A DNA stretch of 64,000 bases from Effrenium voratum (GCA_963377175.1 CAUJNA010000585.1:1-64000), one strand, 5' to 3'. Shown: positions 9,876-17,815, counted from the first letter of the stretch. A program made the numbers and translations. Notes: generated from the sequence alone by a model not told the origin.

Positions 9876-10648
9876 CTAGCGAACAGCTTCTGGCCCAGGA
9901 AGCTGAGCGCCGCTCCCATTGGCTTCTCTTTCCAGTGCAAAACGCTCTTCGAAGCGCAAGTGGAACATTTGATTCTTTGGCTTGAGGTAGTAGACGAAGA
10001 GGAAGCTGTAGGGCTCCCGAGTCGCCTGCTCGTAGATCCTGCGCAGCTTGTCCTTCGGCAACAGGGCGCTCAGCTCTTCGATGACGGCGTCCAGCTCGTG
10101 CTGGTTGCGCAGCCTCCAGCAGCAGAGAAATTGCATGTTCACCCGCACGGCTGCGCTGATGAGCCTCAGCTTCTGGGAGCTCACCCAGGTGCTGATTTGA
10201 AGGTGCCGACCGCGGATGAAGAGCGTATCCAGGGCGCCGTGAGGTTTGTGGAGCTGTGGGCTATCAGCAAAGTCGTCGCAGATTATCAGCACCTGATACA
10301 GCTTCTTCATCTCCAACTTCTTGGATGTCTCGGTGATCTTGCGCTGCCTCTGGATGATGTCCCGCAGCGCCGCCTCGTCCCACTCGTCGTAGTAGGCCCT
10401 CTCCCGTTCGGTATTCACCCCCAGGTCCTCCTCTATGTACTTCTTGACGGGGATCCAGCCGTCGTCGATATTGATGGACGGACTGAAGATATAGATTTTC
10501 TCGAAGACTCCGCGGTATTGCTCCAGAATCATGCTGATCAGCGCCGCGGGCCGAGGAAGATACCTGTGCATGGTACCAGGGGCACCACAGGGTCCGAGGG
10601 CTGTTTGCTGCTGTACTCAGCCGTAGGAAACAGCTTGATCTTCCCCAT
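9876..10648 (-). pseudogene. A32/FtsK-type packaging ATPase, P-loop lost
   Basis: ATG 10,648 starts MGKIKLFPTAEYSSKQPSDP. A frame change near 10,570 leads to a frame that is open to 9,876. That frame contains FEKIYIFSPS, a Walker B motif (QVLIICDDFADS), the STWVSSQKLRLISAAVR sensor-like segment and NMQFLCCWRLRNQHELD, as in the genome-packaging ATPases of Polintons and large DNA viruses. Walker A should fall where the frame breaks; only a GP..AALISMIL remnant is left and no GKT/GKS is visible. The product would therefore be inactive. It is divergent from the methyltransferase at 10,722. Confidence 0.7.
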
Positions 10649-10721
10649 CTCCTTTGCCTTACTTCCCAAATTCGACGCGGGGAAGCCGGGCAGTGAGACC
10701 GGGATAAATCTAAAGGCTGGC
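10649..10721. promoter_or_regulatory. Divergent intergenic region, ATPase / methyltransferase
   Basis: These 73 bases separate two oppositely transcribed element genes and presumably hold both promoters. No clear shared motif with the AT-rich blocks at 5,650 and 8,970 is visible. Confidence 0.3.
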
Positions 10722-11484
10722 ATGCGGGTGAAGTACATGGGAAGCAAATCCTGGCTAGCTCCACACGTGGACCGGCTGCTGGGGGACGTCGCTGTGCTTC
10801 ACTCTCCCTTCTTCGGCTCTGGAAAGCTGGAGTACGACCTCGCAACCCGGCGTCCGGCCCTGAAGGTGCGCGGCGTCGACGCCTTCGAGCCCGTCGCAAA
10901 CCTGCACCGCTGCTACTTGAGGCAAGACCCGGTCTTCCTGCGCTCCTTGCTGCGCCTGGCGGGGCGCAAAGTAGACAGGCGCTTCTACTTCAGTCACCTC
11001 CTGCCGGGCACTCAGCCTGCTCGTACGTCCTGCTGCGCAACAGCTTCTCGGGAAAGTGGAGCTCCTTCGCACAGCAGCGGCCACTGGGGCTGAGCAGCGT
11101 GCGGCGTATGCAGCGGCCACCGCGCAACGTGACCGTGCGATGCCAGGACGCGCTTGCCTATCTACGCGCTCTGCCCCGCCAGGCGCCGCGACAAGCCATC
11201 TATGCCGATCCTCCCTACAAGGCCGCAGCATGAACTACTATGGCACAAGGAGGCGGGGGCATGACCTGGCCTTCCACTCGGAGCTCCGAGACGCGATCTT
11301 CGCAAGCGGTCTGCCCTTCGTCCTGAGCATAAACGACGTGCCTGAAGCCTGGGAGCTCTACAGCAGGGCCGGCTCCATCACGAGGCTGTGCTCGGGCAAG
11401 AACAGCTCCAAGCCCGAGCTGCTGGTGCTGCATCAGGGCAATCCTGCTGTGGCGACAGGATTGAGTAAAGCAATCCTGGGCTGA
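10722..11484 (+). pseudogene. D12-class DNA adenine methyltransferase, two frameshifts
   Basis: ATG 10,722 gives MRVKYMGSKSWLAPHVDRLL, the usual N-terminus of Dam/D12 enzymes. It is followed by LHSPFFGSGKLEY (AdoMet-binding motif I, normally F.GGG) and FEPVANLHRCYL. The frame shifts near 11,020 and the next frame carries IYADPPY (catalytic motif IV, DPPY). A second shift near 11,220 leads to MNYYGTRRRGHDLAFHSEL and FVLSINDVPEAWELY, ending at 11,484. All D12 motifs are in order, so the family is clear, but no single frame encodes the enzyme. Viral methyltransferases of this type modify the element's own DNA. Confidence 0.8.
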
Positions 11485-11514
11485 CGACAGGATTGAAGCT
11501 CCAATCCTGGGCCG

Positions 11515-11608
11515 CACCAGGCCCGCGCCAGGCACGCGCCAGGCACGCACCAGGCCCGCACCAGGCCCGCGCCAGGCCCGCACCAGGCCCGCACCAGGCC
11601 CGCACCGC
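11515..11608. repeat. 11-bp tandem repeat, about 8 copies
   Basis: Tandem units close to CAGGCCCGCAC (variants CAGGCACGCGC). They follow the methyltransferase stop and a small duplicated motif around GACAGGATTGA (11,455 and 11,486). Confidence 0.85.
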
Positions 11609-11672
11609 CCCAATCCGACTTCAGTATGGAGCGAGGTCGGATTTCCGACTTCGGAGAGAATTTTTGGCTCTT

Positions 11673-11725
11673 AGACCGAAGCCGCGGAGCCGGCCTTGCT
11701 CAGACCGAAGCCGCGGAGCCGGCCT
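11673..11725. repeat. 29-bp direct duplication
   Basis: The 24-base word beginning AGACCGAAGCCGCGG and ending GAGCCGGCCT occurs at 11,673 and 11,702. It contains CCGCGG and GCCGGC palindromes. Confidence 0.8.
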
Positions 11726-11765
11726 CGCTTTTCCAAGCCTTTTGCGCACTTTTCGGCCCCAAAGA

Positions 11766-11828
11766 GAGCGGTGACGAAGCGGTGACATAGTTGACGAGCG
11801 TTTTTGGGCAGAAAAGCGCCGTTTTGGA
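11766..11828. repeat. Long imperfect direct repeat, left copy
   Basis: This segment (GAGCGGTGACGAAGCGGTGACAT ...) matches 12,295-12,361 over about 65 bases with few differences. The similarity also covers CGCACTTTTCGG just upstream of each. The pair brackets a 0.5-kb block that holds a tRNA-like sequence and degenerate repeats. Confidence 0.75.
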
Positions 11829-11830
11829 CC

Positions 11831-11912
11831 GGTAACGAGAGCCGATGGTGAGATGGCTTAGGCGTTGGTCTCCGGAGCGACGTTTCGGAGGTTCGATTCC
11901 TCCCCGGTACCT
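11831..11912 (+). other. tRNA-like sequence with Pol III B box (degenerate)
   Basis: It contains a perfect B box (GGTTCGATTCC, 11,890-11,900) closed by a GGAGG/CCTCC stem, and an upstream TGGCTTAGGCGTTGG stretch like the D arm of Leu/Ser tRNAs. I could not fold a canonical anticodon arm with T33, and the acceptor stem is imperfect, so it is more likely a tRNA-derived relic than a working tRNA. Confidence 0.4.
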
Positions 11913-12110
11913 CGGCGGGCTGACGTGTTAGAGACCGGTGACATCAGCGGTGACTAGTTCAGCAGGCTGACGCGTTACGCGGGAGAACCTCGGCAGGCTG
12001 ACGTGTTACGCGGGAGCACCTCGGCGGGCTGCCGTGTCAGACCCCGGCGAAATCGGAGGTGTGCCTCGGCAGGGCGCGTGTTGGAGACCGGTGGCCTCGG
12101 GTGGCTGGCT
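11913..12110. repeat. Degenerate tandem repeat, about 31-38 bp
   Basis: About four to five copies of a unit starting CTCGGCGGGCTGACGTGTTA, followed by either GAGACCGGTG or CGCGGGAGCAC. No coding signal. Confidence 0.65.
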
Positions 12111-12294
12111 CAGCGGGCTGGAATTCGCAGGTTTTTCGAGGCAGAACACGGATTTCGGAGCATGGCGAACACCTGGAGCCGGTTTTCGGAGGAAAACGAG
12201 GGAATTTGGAGGCCCAGGCAGCACATTCGACGCCGGACACGAAAAACGCACTTTTCGGAGTTCGCCGTTTTCAGCGCTTTTTGCACCAAAAACG
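12111..12294. other. Unassigned GC-rich non-coding stretch
   Basis: No motif-bearing frame. It contains several GGAGGAAAACGAGG- and GGTTTTTCGAGG-type words that also occur in the flanking direct repeats, so it is probably part of the same inserted repeat block. Confidence 0.35.
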
Positions 12295-12361
12295 GAGCGG
12301 TGACGAAGCGGTGACATCGCTGGTGACAAGCGTTTTTTGGCCGAAATTTGGCTGTTTTGGA
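12295..12361. repeat. Long imperfect direct repeat, right copy
   Basis: Partner of 11,766-11,828. It ends about 70 bases before the polymerase coding signal resumes at 12,431. Confidence 0.75.
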
Positions 12362-12430
12362 GCGTTTTGGGACCCAAATCCGAAAATTAATAGGGTAGTA
12401 TAAGCTGATGTTCCTTACTACTAGGAGGGC

Positions 12431-13584
12431 GTGGACGGCAAGCGGCTCAAGTTCCTGCGGGACGTGCTGGGCGCCAGGGTCTGGAGGCTGCACAGGGCCT
12501 ACCGCTTCGCCTGCAGCCCCTTCATGGCGGGCTTCATGGAGCTCAAGCACAGCGAGCGGAGGCAGCTCAAGACGGCGGGGAGCGTGGTCGCCGAGAAGGA
12601 GGTGAAGCTCACCCAGAACGCCATCTTCGGCCGCTGCTGCATGAACCCCGACAAGTTCAGGAACACGAACGCCTACGTGGACCCGGCCAAGTTCGAGCGG
12701 GCGTGGGCAAGAGCTCCGTGACGAACTTCGAGCTCCAGATCAACGACTCGGAGGGGTTCCTGGCCTTCGTGGAGACGCTCAAGACGGACCGCAGCAAGGC
12801 CTGCATGAGCGTGCCCACCCAAGTCGGCGCCCGCACGCTGCAGCTCTCCAAGCTCATGATGGAGAAGGCCTACTACCTCCACATGAGGAGGCTCTTCCCG
12901 AAGATGAGGCTGCTCTTCACGGACACCGACTCCGTGATGGTGCAGATCTTCGAGCTGCAGGACCCGCTCCACGCCATGGCCGAGGCGAACCTGATCGGCG
13001 CCGCCCTCTTCGACGTGGCCGGCAAGTCCAAGGACCCCGAGAGGGACCTGAGCGCGCTCTCTGCAGCGGCGCGCGCCAAGGCCATCGAGGTGATGGGCCA
13101 GCTGGGCAAGCTCGGCGACGAGACCTTCCCCGCCAGGATCCTGGAGTACGTGGGCCTGCGCTCCAAGATGTACAGCATCCTCACGGTCCAGCCCGACGGC
13201 GCGCGCAAGGAGAAGCGCAAGATCAAGGGCGTGCCGAAGAAGGCGGTGACCAACGTCCGGCATCTCGAGTACCGGGAGGTGCTGGAGGAAGGCTGCGAGC
13301 GCAGGGCGGCCTTCGCGCAGCTGCGCAGCCGCGCGCACGAGATCGCCGTGGAGACCGTCGAGAAGAAGTCGCTCTCGCCCTTCAACGACAAGGTCTACGG
13401 CCTCGACGCTCACAACTCGCGGCCGCTGGGGCACTGGCGCAACCTGGAGCAGCTGCGGATGCTGGGCGCTTACGCTCCGCCAGGCTCTGCGCCCTTCGAC
13501 CTCGTGATGGAGTTCCTCGTGGGGCCCCCGCCTCTGGGGCCCGCTCCGACACTGCCGCTGCGGCTGAGCCGCTGCTGGGCGTAG
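12431..13584 (+). pseudogene. Family B DNA polymerase, C-terminal fragment (palm/thumb)
   Basis: Coding signal starts at about 12,431 (DGKRLKFLRDVLGARVW) with no start codon. It contains motif B as KLTQNAIFGR (about 12,605-12,635) and, after a one-base frameshift near 12,700, motif C as LFTDTDSVMV (about 12,915), followed by LRSKMYSIL and KIKGVPKKAV, the usual thumb/TPR2-side features of protein-primed viral polymerases. It ends with TAG at 13,584. Motif A and the exonuclease are absent. The N-terminal part lies at 5,709-6,655, so the gene is in two pieces 5.8 kb apart with the middle lost. Confidence 0.8.
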
Positions 13585-13608
13585 ACTGTCGGAACCGGAA
13601 AAAAAGAA

Positions 13609-13674
13609 AGATCCCGAGCTCTCGTTTTCTCGCTTTCTCGATAATGCTTATTCGATCCGCCGCAGCTGCTCAAG
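13609..13674 (+). promoter_or_regulatory. Conserved upstream block of coiled-coil paralogue A
   Basis: It contains AGATCCCGAGCTCTCG plus TTTTCTCG (13,609-13,632) and TTCGATCCGCCGCAGC plus TGCTCAAG ending at the ATG. Both words recur at 14,102-14,158 before paralogue B, and the second in shortened form at 14,616-14,639 before paralogue C. Conservation outside the coding part suggests a promoter or leader that was copied with the gene. Confidence 0.6.
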
Positions 13675-14085
13675 ATGACTTCCTCAGCGGCCTTCCGGTG
13701 CGTGCAGGCATGGCTTCTGGAGAAGCCCGCCGCGTGGGCGGACGAGGACGCTCCCTGCCTTGCGGCTGCTCTGATGGCCCAGCGGCCTCCCTGCGACATG
13801 CTACGCAAGCGGCCTCGCGAGGACGCGCTGATTGAGGCAGAGCGCTCGCACCAGCGCGCTCGCATCGCGGGCCTCGATGAGGAGCTCCTCGATGAAATTC
13901 AGCGCTGTGGGGAGCTGGAGCGCGAGAACAGACATCTCCGCCGGCGGGTGGGCGGCCTCAACGATATCATCGACAGAGAGCGCGAGCGAGCTAGGGAGCG
14001 CGTTGAAGAGCTGGAGCGCAGCAACAGAATTCTCCACCTGCGGGTGGCGCAGCTCGGCGAGATCCTCGCGCAAGCGCACAGATGA
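13675..14085 (+). CDS. Tandem coiled-coil paralogue A, 136 aa
   Basis: An intact frame from ATG 13,675. The first 40 residues (MTSSAAFRCVQAW ... EKPAAWADED ... LAAALMAQRPP) are shared with paralogues B and C. The rest (about residues 48-130) is a diverged coiled coil rich in Glu, Arg and Leu, with leucine/arginine heptads such as LRRRVGGLNDIIDRER. The conserved N-terminal module with a free C-terminal coiled coil suggests a common docking end and variable partner ends. It starts 90 bases after the polymerase stop. Function unknown; likely an accessory gene of the element. Confidence 0.65.
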   Translation: MTSSAAFRCVQAWLLEKPAAWADEDAPCLAAALMAQRPPCDMLRKRPREDALIEAERSHQRARIAGLDEELLDEIQRCGELERENRHLRRRVGGLNDIIDRERERARERVEELERSNRILHLRVAQLGEILAQAHR

Positions 14086-14101
14086 GCTTGAGGAAAAAAA
14101 A

Positions 14102-14158
14102 AGATCCCGAGCTCTCGTTTTCTCGCCTTAATGATTCGATCCGCCGCAGCTGCTCAAG
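14102..14158 (+). promoter_or_regulatory. Conserved upstream block of coiled-coil paralogue B
   Basis: Second copy of the block described at 13,609, with only a shorter spacer between the two conserved words. It ends in GCTGCTCAAG directly before ATG 14,159. Confidence 0.6.
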
Positions 14159-14572
14159 ATGACTTCCTCGGCGGCCTTCCGATGCGTGCAGGCATGGTTT
14201 ATGGAGAAGCCCGCCGTGTGGGCGGAGGAGGACGTTGCCAGCCTTGCGGCCGCTCTGATGGTCCAGCGGCCTCCCGCGCGGCCTCGCGAGGATGCGCTGC
14301 TCCAGGCTGAGCGTCTGTACTACCGGCTCCGCATCGAGTACCTTGAGGAGGATCTCATCACCGAAGCTGCGCGCAGTGGGACTCTCCTCGGGGTGCTGGA
14401 GCAGCTCTGCGAACGCAGTGAGCGATATCTGGCGGAACTGCAGATGGCGCGGGAGCGGGCTGCTCAGCTTGAGGGGGAGGCCAACCGCGAGACTTGCCGC
14501 CGTGAGGCGCTGGAGCGCCGCGTCGAGATCCTCGAGGAAGAGAACAGAAATCTTCGCAGGCGAACGCGCTGA
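14159..14572 (+). CDS. Tandem coiled-coil paralogue B, 137 aa
   Basis: An intact frame from ATG 14,159. The N-terminal 40 residues match paralogue A closely (MTSSAAFRCVQAWFMEKPA), then RPREDALLQAER, then a coiled coil (about residues 50-135) ending in EEENRNLRRRTR that has diverged strongly from that of A. It is 73 bases downstream of A in the same direction. Confidence 0.65.
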   Translation: MTSSAAFRCVQAWFMEKPAVWAEEDVASLAAALMVQRPPARPREDALLQAERLYYRLRIEYLEEDLITEAARSGTLLGVLEQLCERSERYLAELQMARERAAQLEGEANRETCRREALERRVEILEEENRNLRRRTR

Positions 14573-14615
14573 ATAGAAAAAAAGCCCGCCAAATGCTCAA
14601 ATGGTCCAAATGCTC

Positions 14616-14639
14616 GATCGCCCGCCGCAGCTGCTCAAG
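14616..14639 (+). promoter_or_regulatory. Partial upstream block of coiled-coil paralogue C
   Basis: CGATCGCCCGCCGCAGCTGC followed by TCAAG matches the gene-proximal word of the upstream blocks of A and B. The distal word is replaced by AAATGCTCAAATGG-type sequence. Confidence 0.5.
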
Positions 14640-14762
14640 ATGACTTCCTCGGCGGCCTTCCGTTGCGTGCAGGCATGGCTTATGGAGAAGCCCGCCGCGT
14701 GGGTGGGGCGGGACGCTCGCTGCCTTGCGACTGCTCTGACGGCCCAGCGGCCTCCCTAGTAA

Positions 14763-14843
14763 GGATCCATAGCTCAATTGGAAGAGGCTCTGCAGCTCTG
14801 AAGCTTACAGACCGCGGGCTCGATTCCTCCCGGGCGCGGATCA
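14763..14843 (+). other. tRNA-like sequence with A and B boxes, inserted in paralogue C
   Basis: The A box TAGCTCAATTGG (14,770-14,781) fits the Pol III consensus well. The B box GGCTCGATTCC (14,817-14,827) has one change. GATCC near the start pairs with GGATC near the end as a partial acceptor stem. The anticodon arm is not canonical. It is probably the head of a tRNA-derived SINE-like insertion rather than a functional tRNA. Confidence 0.45.
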
Positions 14844-14898
14844 TTTTCGCAGGCGAGTGCCCTTGGGGATTCTTTTTTCTTCCTTGAGCCGAGGATCC

Positions 14899-15128
14899 CC
14901 GAGACGGATCTTCCCGACCCCAGCCCGGTGAGCGCCTCTCCTTAGAGTAAGAATTAAAACCCAGGTCCGAGACGGATCTTCCCGACCCCAGCCCAGTCAG
15001 CGCCTCTCCTTAGAGTAAGAGTTAAAACCCAGGTCCGAGACGGATCTTTCAGACCCCAGCCCGGTGAGCGCCACTACCTAGGAGACCTATATTCCCAGGT
15101 CCGAGACGGATCTTTCCGCCTCCAGCCC
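14899..15128. repeat. 68-bp tandem repeat, 3 full copies plus a partial
   Basis: Units start with CCGAGACGGATCTT at 14,899, 14,967, 15,035 and 15,101 (periods 68, 68, 66). Each has CAGCCCGGTGAGCGCC or a close variant and ends in CCCAGGT. The last partial unit runs directly into the resumed coding sequence of paralogue C. Confidence 0.9.
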
Positions 15129-15479
15129 GGCCTCGCGAGGATGCGCTGCTTAAGGCCGAGCGCTCGCACAGCGCCGCCGCATCGAGCTCCTCGAGGAGCA
15201 GCTGCACGCCGCGGACTTGGATGCCCGAGGCCTCGCGAGAAAGCTCGAAGACACCGAGCACGCAGCGGTAATCGCGGAAGAGGCGGGTCAAATCTTCACG
15301 GCTCTTCGCACCCCGGCCACGCGCGCACAGCGGGCAGAGCTTGCCCTGCGCTGGTTTGAGGCTGGTATCACATGGCGCGCGCGGTGGGGCGATGACGACG
15401 ACGAGGGCCCAACCCGACGCTGAGGAGCTCATCAGTGAGTGGCAGGCGGAGCTGTAGAGACGTAGAGGCACAGAGAGCA

Positions 15480-16361
15480 TCAAAAAGGAGGTGGGAGCCT
15501 GGGGCCTCTCTGTAGCCTCCGCTGGCGGGATTGCACCTCCAACCCCCGCGGTTCGGGAGCTGAGTTTTCGGGGACTTTTCGGAGATCCCTGTGCACCACC
15601 TTTTCCGGCCACCCCTCCAAGCCCCCCCCCATCTCCCCGCTCTCGGCGGAGACAACCCTGTATACCTTTTCGCTCCAGGCTATCTCGTTGACCCTGTAGG
15701 AGCCCCTGCTTTCGATCGGCTTAACCCTGATCCGAACCATATCCCCGACCTTGATTTCCGGGCGGGTCGCCTTGTGCTTGGCCCTGCGCTCGATGTTGCG
15801 CAGAGCAATCTCAGCCATTTCGGGGTCAGAGTAGGCGAGGTTCGGCGCCACCTGCGTGGTAGCGTGCTTCCTTCCGTTGATTTGGCTCAAGACGTCAGCC
15901 AGCATGAGGTGCCACTGCCCCCGCCGGCCCGCTCCGGCTGCTATGCGGCGCAACATGGCCTCCTTGATGGTGCGGATGGTGCGCTCCGCGAAGTAGGCGT
16001 GGCCCCTGGTCACCTGCTTCTCGATGTCCCAGAAATCCATCAGCTCCTTGAACTCCCTCTTGAACTCGGAGCCGTCGTCGGAGTACACGTTGGCCGGCAC
16101 CCCCAGGGCTTGGAACACCTTCTTCATGCCCGCCGCGGTGGTGCTCGCAAGACGGTCCTTCAGCGGCTCCGCGGCCACTTTCTTGGTCAGCGCATCGATG
16201 GCCACCAGCATGAAGGGGTATGGCTTGCCCCCGAAGGCCTTCATGTCGGCCAGGTCCACCTGCAGCTGGTTCATGGGCTCCAGAGGCACGAAGCTGTTGT
16301 AGCCGTGCGGGGATCCTCGTAGACGGCCTTGATGGTTCGTCTGCGTGCGGGCGTCGGCCAA
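15480..16361 (-). pseudogene. Retroviral-type (rve) integrase of Polinton kind, N-terminus damaged
   Basis: The frame is open from a TTG at 16,361; the first ATG is in EPMNQLQVDLADMKAF. It shows the rve core: QVDLADM (first D), FMLVAIDALTKKVAAEPLK, VYSDDGSEFKREF (second D) and AERTIRTIKEAMLRR (E), about 30 residues after the second D. The C-terminal part VGDMVRIRVKPIESRGSY is the SH3/chromo-like tail usual in Polinton integrases. An N-terminal KAVYEDPRT-like stretch is readable in another frame near 16,330, which implies a frameshift, and the zinc-binding HHCC domain is not visible. It catalyses insertion of the element. It is divergent from the fibre-like gene at 16,361. Confidence 0.8.
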
Positions 16362-17007
16362 TGTTTCTTAACGTCTACGGCCTCCAGATCCTGGACGCAA
16401 CCCTGGAGACCGGCAACACTGCGGAGGTGGAGGAGGACACGGCGGCTTCGGCGCTGCTGCTGAAGCACGAGTTCCTCGACGGAGGGGCCGACGACGTCAC
16501 GCTGGCCACCCTGGGCGAGGTGCTGCTGGAGCCCACGCTCACCACGCTAGGCAATTTTCTGGTGCGCTCCAACAGCCAGAGCTCCGTGGCCTCGGCCAGC
16601 TTCACGGTGGGAGGCTTCCAGCTGGAGGGCTACGCCATGACCCTGAGCGCCTTCGCCTGGAACATACCTACGACTACGTGGGCGTCACCGGCACCTTCCT
16701 CGGCACGCCCTCGCAGGGCGTCTGGAGCACGGCGCGCCTGGACTTCTCGGTGCCGCCGGGCGGAATCGCGAAGCTGCACTTCGGAGCCTTCGGAGGCTCG
16801 ATCCCCGGGCTGGTGCAGCAGTCGGCGGGCACGCTGGACCTGTACAGCATGCAGATCAGGGCCTCGGCCTTCAAGGGAGAGTCGGTCTCCGTGACGGACC
16901 TGCTGGCGGACTCGCTGGCCCTCACGGGCTCGGCCACGCTGGACGGGCTCACCGCGCAGGGCAACGTGGGCTGCGACCAGCTGCTGTGCAACGACGTGAA
17001 CCCCTAA
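16361..17007 (+). pseudogene. Fibre-like beta-repeat protein, one frameshift
   Basis: ATG 16,361 (MFLNVYGLQILDATLETGN) gives about 104 residues. A one-base shift near 16,670 leads to YVGVTGTFLGTPSQGVWSTARLDF and onward to the stop at 17,007. The C-terminal part has short hydrophobic/turn repeats (VTDLLADSLALTGSATLDG, then LTAQGNVGCDQLLCNDV), like the beta-spiral shafts of trimeric viral and phage fibres. I recognise no exact family. As the last gene of the element, opposite the integrase, a receptor-binding or decoration role is plausible but inferred only from repeat style. Confidence 0.5.
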
Positions 17008-17224
17008 GACGCGAAGACCAAGTTTAACTAGACCCTAAGACTCGACCAAGTTTTACCGTGAAAGGTCAAGATTTCCTTCACGACAGGGTCACAACGGCAA
17101 AGCGAGCAAAAAACTAGTGCAAAAAGCGCACTTCCATGCAAGTTCAAGCTACTTGGCCGAACCTTTCTTGTTGGTTTGTTGGCTCCCTCCTTCTTTTCTC
17201 CCATGTTTTTTAATGTCATGTGTT
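17008..17224. other. Right flank of the viral element
   Basis: The GC-rich coding signal stops at about 17,010. A short duplication (AGACCAAGTTTAAC at about 17,015 and CGACCAAGTTTTAC at about 17,043) is followed by CGTGAAAGGTCAAG (17,057-17,070), a word that recurs in a repeat at 25.3 kb. No terminal inverted repeat matching the left edge was seen. Confidence 0.4.
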
Positions 17225-17815
17225 GTGTTGTTGTTTTTTTTCTCTCGTTCTTTCTCCTCCTTTTGTTCTTTCATTTTCTTGTCTTTCAATGCTTCTTTTG
17301 GAATAATTTCTTTTTCTGCTGTGTTCTTTTCTCTTGTCCTTCCCTCTTCTTTCTTTCTCCCTTGCCTTCTCTTTCCTGTCCTGTCCTGTCTGCCTTGCGC
17401 TTATCCCTTCGTTCTTTCTTTTCTTTCCTGGCTGTTTCCCTGTCTTTCCTTCTTCATTTTTTCTTTTGTTCCTTCTTTACTCCCGTCTTGTTGCCTTTCA
17501 TTTTTTCTTTCTTCTGTCTTCCTTGTTTTCTTTGTTTTCCTTCGTTGCATTTATTTTCGTTTGCTCTTTCTTTTTTTCTCTTCGTTCTTTCTGTTTTTCT
17601 TCATGTCCTTTTTCTTGCTTTCTGTTTGTTTTTCTTTCTTAATCTCTTTCTCTCTTTGCCTCTTCATTTCCTCCCTTCCTTTTTTCTTTTGTCTTTCCTT
17701 CCCTTGCTTCTTTCTTTCATTTTCCTTTCCCTCTTCCCTTCTTCCCTTCTTTCCTTCTTTCCTTTTGTCCTTCTTCTACTCTTGTTTGTTCCGTCTTTCT
17801 GCTTTGTTGTTTTCT
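17225..17815. repeat. Pyrimidine-rich tract, about 600 bp
   Basis: A T/C-rich plus strand (TTTCTTTCCTT-type words, few A) with no regular period. It supports long Phe/Leu/Ser frames that are compositional and not genes. Confidence 0.85.

Larger units (their letters stand above)
14640..15423 (+). pseudogene. Tandem coiled-coil paralogue C, interrupted by an insertion
   Basis: ATG 14,640 gives the conserved 39-residue N-terminus ending in TAQRPP, then stops at 14,757-14,759. The homologous frame resumes at about 15,129 (RPREDALLKAERS), loses one base near 15,168, and continues through a coiled coil (ELLEEQLHAADLDARGLARK) to a C-terminal ITWRARWGDDDDEGPTRR tail ending at 15,423. The intervening 370 bases contain a tRNA-like sequence and a 68-bp tandem repeat. 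A GTAAGG donor-like word (14,759) and a CTCCAG acceptor-like word (15,125) flank the insert, but joining there leaves a stop, so I favour an insertion in a dead copy over an intron. Confidence 0.65.

Noticed and set aside
9770..9940. In-frame upstream extension of the penton-like protein
   Set aside because: It overlaps the ATPase coding sequence and has no homology to penton N-termini; the MTTIYVD start fits better.
9831..10721. Long plus-strand frame upstream of the methyltransferase
   Set aside because: This part is antisense to the packaging ATPase; only the section after ATG 10,722 has methyltransferase motifs.
11831..11912. A functional tRNA
   Set aside because: The B box is perfect, but no canonical anticodon arm or clean acceptor stem could be folded.
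13651..13674. GCTGCTCAAG before the coiled-coil ATGs as a spliced-leader relic
   Set aside because: Only the last seven bases match the leader; conservation among the three copies is explained by gene duplication.
4690..17010. Terminal inverted repeats of the viral element
   Set aside because: The sequences around both edges were compared by eye and no inverted match was found; the ends may be deleted.
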